Source: Paludibacterium paludis (GTDB lineage Bacteria; Pseudomonadota; Gammaproteobacteria; Burkholderiales; Chromobacteriaceae). From it: 64,000 nucleotides of DNA. How positions within the stretch are numbered: the first letter of the stretch is position 1; each line of letters begins with the position of its first letter. Positions 49,419 to 58,229 of the stretch are shown here, piece after piece. Both the position numbers and the translations under genes were made by a program. The notes below the pieces were generated by a model, which did not search any database, had not been told where the DNA came from, and saw nothing but the letters and a program-made list of their open reading frames with translations. Location: the NCBI RefSeq assembly GCF_018802605.1, contig NZ_CP069161.1:744001-808000 (forward strand), given 5' to 3'.

Positions 49419-50293
49419 TTCGGCAGGTCCTTGGCCGTCAGCACAAAAGCCCTTGGCTTAAACCCCAAATCACGTACTGCATCTGAGTGGTCGAACACCA
49501 AGTCCCGATTCATGCGCACGGCTATGACCACCGACCAATGCCGATAACGCGGTAAGCAGCGTAACATAGTCACAGCCACGCGAAAGGCCCACAGGGGTGC
49601 ATTGACTAAGCGCGCAGGCCGGTCCAGTACGGCAAATACACGGGCCACCATTTCACGGTAAGGTACGGTTTCACCCCCGGAAATGTTGTATGCGCAGTTT
49701 GCCGCTGCCTTCGCCTGCAAAGCCGCAACACAAGCGATGGCCACGTCTTCGGCATGGATTGGTTGGCGCAGACCCTGTGCAGCACCGAGCAAAGAAAAGA
49801 AACCAAACCGGCGAATGAAGGACGCCATCTCGCTGATGTTCTTGTCCCGGCCTAGGCCATAAATCATCGTTGGCCGTAAAATCACCCACTCTATTCCTCG
49901 GCTTTCAGCCCACGCCTGCACCCGAATCTCGCCCTCAACCAGCTTTGCAGCGATGTCGCTCTCAGCCCAATCGTCAGAGCCGATTTTCGTGAAGCGACTG
50001 GTGGAGGACAGCGCCACCAAGCGGCGAGCGCCACAGGCCTCGATGAACGCAAAGTAATCTGGCAATACCCAGATGGGGGCCACGCAAATCCATTGACTGA
50101 TAGGGTCCGTTATATTGGGACTTTTGATTTGAGGTGCAGTTAACACGCGCCACTCGACAGTGCCTCCTTGCGTTACTAATCTTTTTTCACGACTGAAGGC
50201 GATGGCATGACATTCAAGCTCCGCCAGTCGTGCAAGAAGACAGCCACCAACGAGACCACTTGCGCCTAATACGCCGACCTTGGAATCAGACAC
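49415..50293 (-). CDS. NAD-dependent epimerase/dehydratase-like protein (WbpV-like position)
   Basis: A 292-residue extended-SDR-type protein. The Rossmann motif is GASGLVGG (residues 9-16), ALSSTSRF is the Ser region, and VILRPTMIYGLGRDKN follows. The catalytic YxxxK is not evident: in SDIAAKLVEGE the Tyr position holds Asp. In Pseudomonas a reductase of this family (WbpV) is paired with WbpL to make the starting FucNAc, and the same gene order here suggests a similar task. A GTG start with AAAGGGGG upstream is chosen. It overlaps the GT2 gene by 8 bases. Confidence 0.75.
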   Translation of the reverse strand: MSDSKVGVLGASGLVGGCLLARLAELECHAIAFSREKRLVTQGGTVEWRVLTAPQIKSPNITDPISQWICVAPIWVLPDYFAFIEACGARRLVALSSTSRFTKIGSDDWAESDIAAKLVEGEIRVQAWAESRGIEWVILRPTMIYGLGRDKNISEMASFIRRFGFFSLLGAAQGLRQPIHAEDVAIACVAALQAKAAANCAYNISGGETVPYREMVARVFAVLDRPARLVNAPLWAFRVAVTMLRCLPRYRHWSVVIAVRMNRDLVFDHSDAVRDLGFKPRAFVLTAKDLPK

Positions 50294-51197
50294 GCGTGCC
50301 CCCTTTGACCGCACTTGTTAGCTGTACCAACACCCGCTGCGCGGCGAAGTACGTGGATACCAAGCCAAAGCGCAACCAGACTCCCAACACAACCAGCCAC
50401 CAAAGCGGACCCGGGTACAGCTTTCTGAAGAACTTGTTGTAGAAACGTAACATGCCATAGTGCTTGTGCCACTCCACAAAAAACGGCCGACTTCGACTAC
50501 ATGCTCCCCACACGTGGATCACCCTAGCATCGGGAACGAAGACAACAAGCCAATTGTTCAGCCGAAACCTCATGCACCAATCCAAGTCCTCACAATGGAG
50601 AAAATACGATTCGTCCCACAACCCCACATCATCTAGCGCTTCACGCTTGACCAGCATGCAGGCTCCGGAAATAGCCTCAACGGCCACCGGACTATCAGGT
50701 AACGGCTCCTTATGAAGCAAAAAATCTGAGCATAGTGAAGGTAGCCACCGCCCTAGACGCGACAGGCCAAAAGCGCGCATAAACGCGCGCCTAGGAGTAG
50801 GAAACACGCGCCGCCCACCTGGCTGCTCGGAGCCATCCGGGTTACACAGCAAACCGCCCACCATGCCAATCGTGGAGTCACTGTACAGCACTTCCATCAT
50901 GCGTTGCAGCGCCCCCTGCCCAAGCACGCTGTCAGGGTTCAAGAACAATAAGGCGTTAGCTGACGAACTGTGCACCCCCACGTTGCATGCGGTCGAGAAG
51001 CCAAGATTCTTGCTATTCTCTAGAATGCGAAGCCGCTGATCAGCAATAGTTGACGTGAGGTGAGCCAGACTCTCATCGTGAGAATTGTTATCCACCACGA
51101 TAACGCGCTGCACACCGTCTGCCAAGACAGACCGCACACAATCAGCAAGGAGTTTTCCTGCGTTGTAATTCACAATTATGGCATCACAGCTACGCAT
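50286..51197 (-). CDS. Family 2 glycosyltransferase (WbbL-like)
   Basis: A 303-residue GT-A protein, with AIIVNYNAGKLLADCVRSVL at the N-terminus, VIVVDNNSHDES, and the metal-binding region ALLFLNPDSVL. The acceptor-side motif is SYFLHCEDLDWCMRFRL. The family includes rhamnosyltransferases that add the first or second sugar of an O-antigen adaptor. A C-terminal hydrophobic stretch (about 255-285) may anchor it to the membrane. The ATG at 51197 has GGAG 6 bases upstream. Confidence 0.88.
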   Translation of the reverse strand: MRSCDAIIVNYNAGKLLADCVRSVLADGVQRVIVVDNNSHDESLAHLTSTIADQRLRILENSKNLGFSTACNVGVHSSSANALLFLNPDSVLGQGALQRMMEVLYSDSTIGMVGGLLCNPDGSEQPGGRRVFPTPRRAFMRAFGLSRLGRWLPSLCSDFLLHKEPLPDSPVAVEAISGACMLVKREALDDVGLWDESYFLHCEDLDWCMRFRLNNWLVVFVPDARVIHVWGACSRSRPFFVEWHKHYGMLRFYNKFFRKLYPGPLWWLVVLGVWLRFGLVSTYFAAQRVLVQLTSAVKGGTRV

Positions 51198-53256
51198 TTT
51201 TACTCCGCTTAGCAAGCTTCAATTGCAAATATAGTTTTTTAATCACATTGGCCACACGAAAAGCTAAGAGCAATGCAGTTCGATGAAGCGGACTGATACC
51301 TTTGGCACTCTCAATAGCCTCGGACCACTGCACACGACGGATAAACTCTATCAATTTCTTACGCTTATTAGGCAGAATAATAGATAGCAATATATCCACC
51401 AAGGATGGATATTCGTTTCTCTTAAAAATTTCTCCATAGCCAAATACATCGTGTTGCGGTGTATGTAAAAAAATATTTACTAGCCCATCTGGTGGGGTTT
51501 TGCGCAACGAAGTCCAAACATGCAAGGCCATTACCTGCAATTCATTGCTAGAAACCACATATCGTTTGAGATATGACTCCCAGTGCTGCGCTGCAAGCAA
51601 AACCCCATCCTGAAACACCCCTACAAACTCATCGTAAGCCTCATTTTCTTCTTGATTAACTTGGCGTTGGGGGATCGTGCAACTATCCTTTATATTACTA
51701 TAACCAATTACACTTCCGTGCGGAGAATTACAAAGCAGCTCCATAGCTGCAAAATTCGCGAAAAGCGCAGAAGGTTCATTGGACTTATTCTCATCTGGCC
51801 CATAGGCCGCTTTGACAACATTCGATGGCTGGGTATTGATTACTCGACGCAAACCCAAATACATCCCAAAAAAATGCACATCGGGCATTAGCAGTGCAAT
51901 ATTGTCTTGAATGGTTCCCCTCCAGCCAATATCGACGACGCCGACCCGTGAACTAGAACAAATACCGTTTAGCGTCAAATAGCTCCTCAACAGATTGGCT
52001 CGGGATTCAGAAGCATTCTTAACGGCCTCAACAAATGTCGGTGTCTCAAACAACCGGCGCAGTAAAGGGCTGCTCTCGGGATTGCTGATAACTTCCGTTT
52101 CCCTCAGACCCAATGCGCCAAGTAATTCCAAAAATGGCTCGATCGGCAAACCCAATGTCGTAAACAACCCGGAAACGCTCTGCACCTTGAACAATGACCA
52201 TATGCGAGACATATCCTGAAAAAGAGAATCGCTCGCTAAGGGGATAAACGTACTCAGGCGACTGACCGCAAGGATATCAGCAGGAGGTAGGTCGTGCCCG
52301 GCAAGTCGATGCTGCGGAAAAATAGCTGAGAAGACTTTATGGAAAAATTCACCTTCGCGGGTGAAGAAGTACAGACGGTCAAGCTTATTAAGAATAGCCT
52401 GCTCCCCTATCCAAAGCGCGAATCCAATGAACAAAGGTGCGGCCTCGGCGCCCAAGCACAGGGCAGCAGCCTGTTTCGACGACAAACCTTTGCTTGACTC
52501 CCTAGCGATAAAGGAGCACTCCCCACATACATGGTCAAATAATGCCCCCCTCGATGAAAACAAACGCTCTCGCGCCAAGCGTTCTTTGTGGGCGGACTCG
52601 GGCTGATAATGCAGGCCATTTATGCCGAGAGCACGCGGTGACGACACATCTGACCATTCGTTGTCACCGATATGTACGTGCTGCTCTGGTGCGATAGCAT
52701 GCAGCGAGTGTACATACTGGAAAATCTGTCCGGTACGTTTATTGAGTCCAACATCGCAGGACGAAAGCCCCTCGGGGGCTAACGTGGCCAGTCCTTTGGC
52801 TGCAAGCAAGCGGCTGACCATTTCAGCACTCATATAGAAGTCGGACAAGAACAACGTCTTCTCAGCCTCATGCGAACGCAAGAAGAGTAAGATCTCGGGG
52901 TCGGGATAAGATCTGGCGATCTCGACGCCTAGCTCGAATTCCACAAGAAGCGCCGGTAGCCCTACCTGCCCTGAGCAGGGAAACACGGTATCGACCCACT
53001 GAGTCAGGACCGCAGTGATCTCATACTCATCATCTTTACCGCAGGTCCTGGCCTGTTTGGCGATCACGCGTTCCTCATCTAGGCGAGCCCTATACAGCGC
53101 CCAGCAATCACGAAACTGCGGTTTGAGTTGATCTGACCAGCCCAAAAAAAGGTGCTGGGCGGTCGCCAGTTTGATGCATTCCGGATGACAGTCACGACGC
53201 AATAGAGTGTCCCAGACATCTATCGTTCGAAGCTTGTAATTCATTAGCTCATCCAT
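51190..53256 (-). CDS. Large HAD-domain protein of polysaccharide cluster, paralogue 2
   Basis: 688 residues. The N-terminal HAD-like domain has TIDVWDTLL (Asp13), FLSDFYMS, KRTGQIF and HIGDNEWSD. The C-terminal half (about 270-600) is of unknown fold. It shares ordered motifs with the larger paralogue at 54518-56980: LYFFTREGEFFHKVF, VSRLSTFI, VVDIGWRGTIQDN and SPHGSVIGY. The residue two after the nucleophile is Trp, unlike the second Asp of HAD phosphatases, so phosphatase activity is doubtful. A glycosyl-transfer or sugar-phosphate role is inferred from context. The start at 53256 lies 5 bases past the previous stop; a longer in-frame start would overlap that gene. Confidence 0.75.
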   Translation of the reverse strand: MDELMNYKLRTIDVWDTLLRRDCHPECIKLATAQHLFLGWSDQLKPQFRDCWALYRARLDEERVIAKQARTCGKDDEYEITAVLTQWVDTVFPCSGQVGLPALLVEFELGVEIARSYPDPEILLFLRSHEAEKTLFLSDFYMSAEMVSRLLAAKGLATLAPEGLSSCDVGLNKRTGQIFQYVHSLHAIAPEQHVHIGDNEWSDVSSPRALGINGLHYQPESAHKERLARERLFSSRGALFDHVCGECSFIARESSKGLSSKQAAALCLGAEAAPLFIGFALWIGEQAILNKLDRLYFFTREGEFFHKVFSAIFPQHRLAGHDLPPADILAVSRLSTFIPLASDSLFQDMSRIWSLFKVQSVSGLFTTLGLPIEPFLELLGALGLRETEVISNPESSPLLRRLFETPTFVEAVKNASESRANLLRSYLTLNGICSSSRVGVVDIGWRGTIQDNIALLMPDVHFFGMYLGLRRVINTQPSNVVKAAYGPDENKSNEPSALFANFAAMELLCNSPHGSVIGYSNIKDSCTIPQRQVNQEENEAYDEFVGVFQDGVLLAAQHWESYLKRYVVSSNELQVMALHVWTSLRKTPPDGLVNIFLHTPQHDVFGYGEIFKRNEYPSLVDILLSIILPNKRKKLIEFIRRVQWSEAIESAKGISPLHRTALLLAFRVANVIKKLYLQLKLAKRSKNA

Positions 53257-53261
53257 CCCTA

Positions 53262-54527
53262 CTAATTCAGTAGTCTGGTTCTGACTATCCGGGCCCCCCA
53301 TCCTAGGAGTTTGCGCAATACTGGATGTAGTCGGTTTAGGCTAGCATTTCCTGGTGCATTAACACGACAAGTAACCTCGACGGGAAGACGTGCAGTTTCT
53401 GGTGACGACTTAATCATAGGGTTCGAATAACGTCGCAGTACATCCTCCACCGATGGGGTAGCTCCCTCTATCACGTGATTAATCACTGTCACAAATTCCT
53501 GAACCTCATCCACACTTGGCTGTTGTCGCCCTTTTCTAGCACCTACCGGGCTGTCACTGTCCTTTAAGATCGTCAATACGCCCTCTGCAATACTTTCTGG
53601 TGTTGGCTCACAAAGGATGCCCATTGATTCCCGAAAGTCATAAAGCATAGAGTCCCCCCAGAGCTCTACCACAGGCAATCCTGCGGCAGCCATCTCAAAT
53701 GGAACCCTCGACGGGTTGGATGCACTTAGGCAGAGCCCGACACTGCATCTGTTATAAAGTCTATTGCAATCTTTAGGGCTTATTAATCCCATGTGAGTAT
53801 GCGAAAACCATACATTACGAGCTTCCGACTTATGACTTCCGTACAGGTAAATCTTGGTATTAGGTGCATGATGTTTAACAATTCCCAAAGCATCAATTCC
53901 TAACCGTGCACAGCGACGAGGTTTGTCCGGCTGATATATGAAACACACAGCCTGCTCTCGTTGCTCGTCATCTAGCGGCCGATAAATTTGTTCGTCCACA
54001 CCGAAATTGAGTGCATAAGCTTGAACACCATGCCGTTTTTGCAATTCCGTCTTCAGCCAATAACCCACTGTGATGGGGATCAAGCCGTATCTGTAGGACT
54101 GCTCAGCCATTAAGGCCTCATAGCCAACAGGATAGAACAAGGCCTCACGGTCCTGAACCAAATACGCCTTACGACAAGAAAACGGTAAATCTCTTACAAT
54201 TCGCGCTGAATACCAGATGGTGGCAATTACTAGATCTGCAGGCGCAATATCATCCCAGCCATAGTGTACCTGCTCGAATAGATAACCGAAGTTGCGCTGC
54301 ACATCCGATCGGGCTAGTCCATCCGCCCCCACACCTTCAAGATACAGAAGACACTCGTACCCAGCGATTTCAAGACCTTTGGCATAGGCCAATATAGTTC
54401 GAATGCCTCCCGATCCCTCCACCAAACGAGGAACCAACCAAGCAATTTTTCCCCTCACCTGCTTTGACCGTCCATTTGGCACCACTGGCTGATCCTCATC
54501 ATACTTGCTATTAACTACTATATACAA
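53262..54527 (-). CDS. GT4-type glycosyltransferase (second)
   Basis: A 421-residue GT-B-like protein. The acceptor-binding N-terminal domain begins IAWLVPRLVEGSGGIRTILA, and the nucleotide-sugar domain contains FIYQPDKPRRCARLGI, NPSRVPFEMAAAGLPVVELW and SIAEGVLTIL. The glycine-rich entry and overall layout resemble WsaF-like rhamnan glycosyltransferases, but this is only a suggestion. It overlaps the HAD gene upstream by 10 bases. Confidence 0.8.
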   Translation of the reverse strand: MYIVVNSKYDEDQPVVPNGRSKQVRGKIAWLVPRLVEGSGGIRTILAYAKGLEIAGYECLLYLEGVGADGLARSDVQRNFGYLFEQVHYGWDDIAPADLVIATIWYSARIVRDLPFSCRKAYLVQDREALFYPVGYEALMAEQSYRYGLIPITVGYWLKTELQKRHGVQAYALNFGVDEQIYRPLDDEQREQAVCFIYQPDKPRRCARLGIDALGIVKHHAPNTKIYLYGSHKSEARNVWFSHTHMGLISPKDCNRLYNRCSVGLCLSASNPSRVPFEMAAAGLPVVELWGDSMLYDFRESMGILCEPTPESIAEGVLTILKDSDSPVGARKGRQQPSVDEVQEFVTVINHVIEGATPSVEDVLRRYSNPMIKSSPETARLPVEVTCRVNAPGNASLNRLHPVLRKLLGWGARIVRTRLLN

Positions 54528-56980
54528 TTACGAATATAATGCACTGAACGACGAATGAATTCATATCCCCTTGAGGCTCGCATGATGAATCCCTTTACAG
54601 AGAGTGCGTCCGAGTAGGGTATGTGCCGGCCCGAAAAAAGACAGCCGATTCGCACTAGTCGATACGTTAGATGAATCAGAAGAGCCTCTTTAAGTCTCAA
54701 AGGTGATGTGGCCGTATGAAGAGACAAAATACGCGCCTGCTTACGGCCGATCTCAACGCAAGTTTTATGCGAAGCCTCAATAGAGTCGAGCAGCGACTCT
54801 TGCGCATCAAAGGCTTCTCCAATTCCGATGCGCGCCGCACTGGCCGGAGCCGGGGCATTAAACAAGATTCCTTCACATAGGCTTTGTTGCTTTTTGGGGA
54901 TCGTGTAAATTGAAATCAGGGCAGAGTAAAGACATTGACTCACCTTTCCCCTGCCTATCGCCGCCACTCCGTAACGCCAGAAACTTTGCCTCAATTCGCG
55001 CAGCATAGCTTTTGGCCTTAACACAGATACCGCATGCTGCTGGCCAAGAGAGAAGACGTCAGAAGAGCCTAGATCAGAAACATTATTAATTTTTAAGAAC
55101 CACCCCGCCTCCTCGGACGACGGAAAGCGTACCATCCGGTTTAACATCATCCGCGCGTACGGCATTGTATCTGTGGCGGTGAACCCAAACATCTTCGCCG
55201 CTTGTGCATAATGTATCGAAAATTCATGCATCCCCTTTTGGAATAAGGCAATCATCGGATCGTCCTTGGCCTCTTTTTGGCGTGAAGAATCTGTTTCTGC
55301 CTTATAAGTTGGCTCAACGAACTGGCCAGTATCGACATAACCAATGGTCGTGCCGTGCGGAGACCTAACCACGGCTTCCAAGCCTTGAACAAAGTCGAAT
55401 GCAGAGCGACCAAACCAGCCCATGTGGGAATAGTCCGCATGAGTCCACTCCATCCAATTGGACGGAGTCTTCCGCCAGTGAGCGGTTAAAGTTGTTCCGA
55501 GATAGACTCCAAATATTTGTGGACAGTCAGGCCTTTCCTTTATCGCTTTATATAGATTATCCTGAATTTGTCCACTCCAACCTACATCAACTAACGCGAC
55601 TCGAGAATCCTTAAAAAACCCCTGCTGCTCGAGATACCTTTGAAGTAACTCAAAAACCGAAGAGGATCGTCTACGAATCTCGATATTCAACTGAACATCT
55701 TCGAGTAGGCGATGGAATGGCGACCACTCTTTGAAAAAGGGTGGCAATGCAGCATCTATATCATTAATCCCGCAGCGTTGAGCAAGGGAGAAAAGAAAGG
55801 ACTCCTCAAGCTTAAGCGGTGCTAGTAGCGTTTTGATTGAGTAGTGAGGAGTATTATTAAAAGCAGCTGTTATCTCCCGTAATGAGAAGTTTTTTGTCGA
55901 TGCTAAAAACGTTGTCAAACGAGATATTCCCAAGTAATAAGTTTTTGGCTTTTTTGAATGATCTCCAAATATCGCAGGCGCTATCTGCTCAAAGAGCTGC
56001 CTTAGCAAATAACCTTCACGAGCAACGAAATAGACCCTTTCAATTCTCTCTTCCTTGCAACGCTCAGCCAACCGATGGACGAAACTTGCGAACACTGGAC
56101 CAAGCACTCGACGGCCATATCCCTCTTCTGGCGAACCTGCTTCACCTAATGCTGCTTCTGCATACTGTGCAGCCACGACTCCCATCCATGAAGGATCGAC
56201 CTTCATACGCTGATAGTCATACTCCATTCGGAGGTTGCGACGCACCATTTGCTTAAACTCATGTACAAACGCGATAATTCCTCGCTCAGCTGGCCGCTCA
56301 CCATCGCTGACAAAACTATCACCGACATGTATTAAACAATTGGCCTTAAGCCCCTCTCTCTCAAGTACTGCATCAAAAAGCCGACCTGATCGTTTGAGCA
56401 ATGCGAAATCGCCAGAGACATAAGCAGCATCAAAAACTCCTTTGTAACCACAGGAGTCAAGAATACGATCAACATATCGTGCCCCGAGATACATATCGGA
56501 AGTATAAATTAGCCGAATACCTCGATCCTTAAGTTTCCTCACCAAGTTGAGGAAGTCCGGATTGCAGAACGTAGAGGCCTGTTCGTACTCACACTCGATC
56601 ATGGCCAATTGTTCTGCCAACAATATGTCACCTTCAAAATTTCTGCCAACACACTCCCGCACCCAAGGCAGGACTAGTTCGTCCAAGCTAACATCGAGGT
56701 CTAGCCCCTGCTCCGCTTTTTGTGCAATCAACTGCGAATACGCTCGATTCCGCGCATCTAGCGAGTCAACTACGATCGGGAGCCCCTGCGAATTCAAGCG
56801 ATCTCTCAACCATCGGGCCACAGCCCAAACCACAGCATTAGGATGAGCTCTACGATGGATCAATGTATCGAAAACATCGAAAGAAACCGTCCGTATGCCA
56901 GTCCGCTCAATTTCCTCGATAAGTCCGGCTGCTAGAGTACGTGGATGATTAAAACGTAAAATATTTTTTTTCATACTCAT
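54518..56980 (-). CDS. Large HAD-domain protein of polysaccharide cluster, paralogue 1
   Basis: 820 residues. The HAD-like N-terminal domain (about 25-240) has VSFDVFDTLIHRR (Asp35), YTSDMYLGARY, LKRSGRLFDAVL and IHVGDSFVSD. The C-terminal module (about 290-620) has VYFVAREGYLLRQLF, ISRLTTFLAS, LVDVGWSGQIQDNL and SPHGTTIGY, shared in the same order with the shorter paralogue. The last 200 residues are specific to this copy. As in the paralogue, a Phe replaces the second Asp of the phosphatase DxD motif. It resembles large HAD proteins in capsule and O-antigen clusters (COG5610 type), whose function is not settled. Confidence 0.78.
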   Translation of the reverse strand: MSMKKNILRFNHPRTLAAGLIEEIERTGIRTVSFDVFDTLIHRRAHPNAVVWAVARWLRDRLNSQGLPIVVDSLDARNRAYSQLIAQKAEQGLDLDVSLDELVLPWVRECVGRNFEGDILLAEQLAMIECEYEQASTFCNPDFLNLVRKLKDRGIRLIYTSDMYLGARYVDRILDSCGYKGVFDAAYVSGDFALLKRSGRLFDAVLEREGLKANCLIHVGDSFVSDGERPAERGIIAFVHEFKQMVRRNLRMEYDYQRMKVDPSWMGVVAAQYAEAALGEAGSPEEGYGRRVLGPVFASFVHRLAERCKEERIERVYFVAREGYLLRQLFEQIAPAIFGDHSKKPKTYYLGISRLTTFLASTKNFSLREITAAFNNTPHYSIKTLLAPLKLEESFLFSLAQRCGINDIDAALPPFFKEWSPFHRLLEDVQLNIEIRRRSSSVFELLQRYLEQQGFFKDSRVALVDVGWSGQIQDNLYKAIKERPDCPQIFGVYLGTTLTAHWRKTPSNWMEWTHADYSHMGWFGRSAFDFVQGLEAVVRSPHGTTIGYVDTGQFVEPTYKAETDSSRQKEAKDDPMIALFQKGMHEFSIHYAQAAKMFGFTATDTMPYARMMLNRMVRFPSSEEAGWFLKINNVSDLGSSDVFSLGQQHAVSVLRPKAMLRELRQSFWRYGVAAIGRGKVSQCLYSALISIYTIPKKQQSLCEGILFNAPAPASAARIGIGEAFDAQESLLDSIEASHKTCVEIGRKQARILSLHTATSPLRLKEALLIHLTYRLVRIGCLFSGRHIPYSDALSVKGFIMRASRGYEFIRRSVHYIRNCI

Positions 56981-56985
56981 AATTT

Positions 56986-58218
56986 TTACAATGCCAGACT
57001 AAGAACATGTTTTTCATACAATGCCAAATGGTTCTCTGTCAGTCGATCAAATGAGTAGATCAGAAGCGCTCGTTCCCTTGCACATCTCGCCCACTCTGAC
57101 AAACGGTTCCCCTCAAAAGCTCGCCGGATTGCCCGAATCAAGCCAGGAACGTCCCTTTGTTCTACCAAATAACCACTCCGATCCTGTTCCACCATTTCGG
57201 GTATCCCCCCGGTGGCAAACCCCACCATCGGAGTACCAGCAGCCATAGTCTCCAAAATTACCAAGGGCTGGTTGTCCGCTAGCGAGCAGAACAGAAAAAG
57301 ATCAGCTGCGGAATACACTAGCGCCAATTGAGCCGGATCCCCAATGTAACCGGTTGCATGATAGTCAAACTCTTTTAAATAATCCCGCGCCTTATCATCC
57401 ACTAAACCAACCACTAGCAGGAAGGGTTCCAAATCTTTAACTTGGGATAGGGCCTCCAACGCGTACTTGGTTCCTTTTCGCTCATCCAGTAGATTTCCTG
57501 CCGACAATAAAATGATTCGACGATCAATCGGCAACCCAAGAGTGCTCCTTGTAAACTCCCTATCCAATGGTTTGTAGAGTTGAGTATCGACACCATTAGG
57601 TATCACGATGGGAGGCTCCACAAATAGCCCACTAGAATACGCCATATCAGACATCCACTTTGATGGCGTGATGGTTATAACGCGTTTTTTGGCATGTAGC
57701 CCCCGCTTAACCCGGTGCATTATCTTGGTGAAATCAATGTATGAATCAATCGGCCACTGCCCAATTTGCGGGCAATTACCACAACCGAACTTGAAATTCT
57801 CACACCCCATGGGATATAAGCATCCACCGGTAAATGGACTGCAGTCGTGAATAGTCCATACAACCGGCCTCTTACGAGCCAGCCAACTTAAAGTGAAGGG
57901 AGATATCGCTGACGAAAGATCGTGGAAATGCAGCACATCATAATCGTACGCTCGATTATCTCGTAGCAAAATAGCCAACTCAAACGGCAATAATTCTGGA
58001 AAACCCACCTTCTTTACCAACATGTGGGCTAAGCGTATTTCGCGACTAAAGCGCCCATAAAGAGGAAAGCTTGAATGATGATCATACCCCTTTCCGACCC
58101 AAGAGGCCCAGTGATGAGAGGTATATCCCTTGATCCGAAATAATTGGGATAACTCCTCCGCTACACGGCTGGCGCCGCCACCAAAGGCATCCGCCTTACT
58201 GATCTGTGCAATATGCAT
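56986..58218 (-). CDS. GT4-type glycosyltransferase (first)
   Basis: 410 residues, GT-B fold. The N-terminal glycine-rich MHIAQISKADAFGGGASRVA binds the acceptor side, WTIHDCSPFTGGCLYPMGCE and GCGNCP form a cysteine-containing insert seen in WcaC-like enzymes, and the donor domain has VIPNGVDTQLYKP and SLADNQPLVILETMAAGTP. It should add a sugar to the growing lipid-linked chain on the cytoplasmic side. AAAGGA lies upstream of the start, 11 bases past the methyltransferase stop. Confidence 0.87.
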   Translation of the reverse strand: MHIAQISKADAFGGGASRVAEELSQLFRIKGYTSHHWASWVGKGYDHHSSFPLYGRFSREIRLAHMLVKKVGFPELLPFELAILLRDNRAYDYDVLHFHDLSSAISPFTLSWLARKRPVVWTIHDCSPFTGGCLYPMGCENFKFGCGNCPQIGQWPIDSYIDFTKIMHRVKRGLHAKKRVITITPSKWMSDMAYSSGLFVEPPIVIPNGVDTQLYKPLDREFTRSTLGLPIDRRIILLSAGNLLDERKGTKYALEALSQVKDLEPFLLVVGLVDDKARDYLKEFDYHATGYIGDPAQLALVYSAADLFLFCSLADNQPLVILETMAAGTPMVGFATGGIPEMVEQDRSGYLVEQRDVPGLIRAIRRAFEGNRLSEWARCARERALLIYSFDRLTENHLALYEKHVLSLAL

Positions 58219-58229
58219 AAATAGATCCT

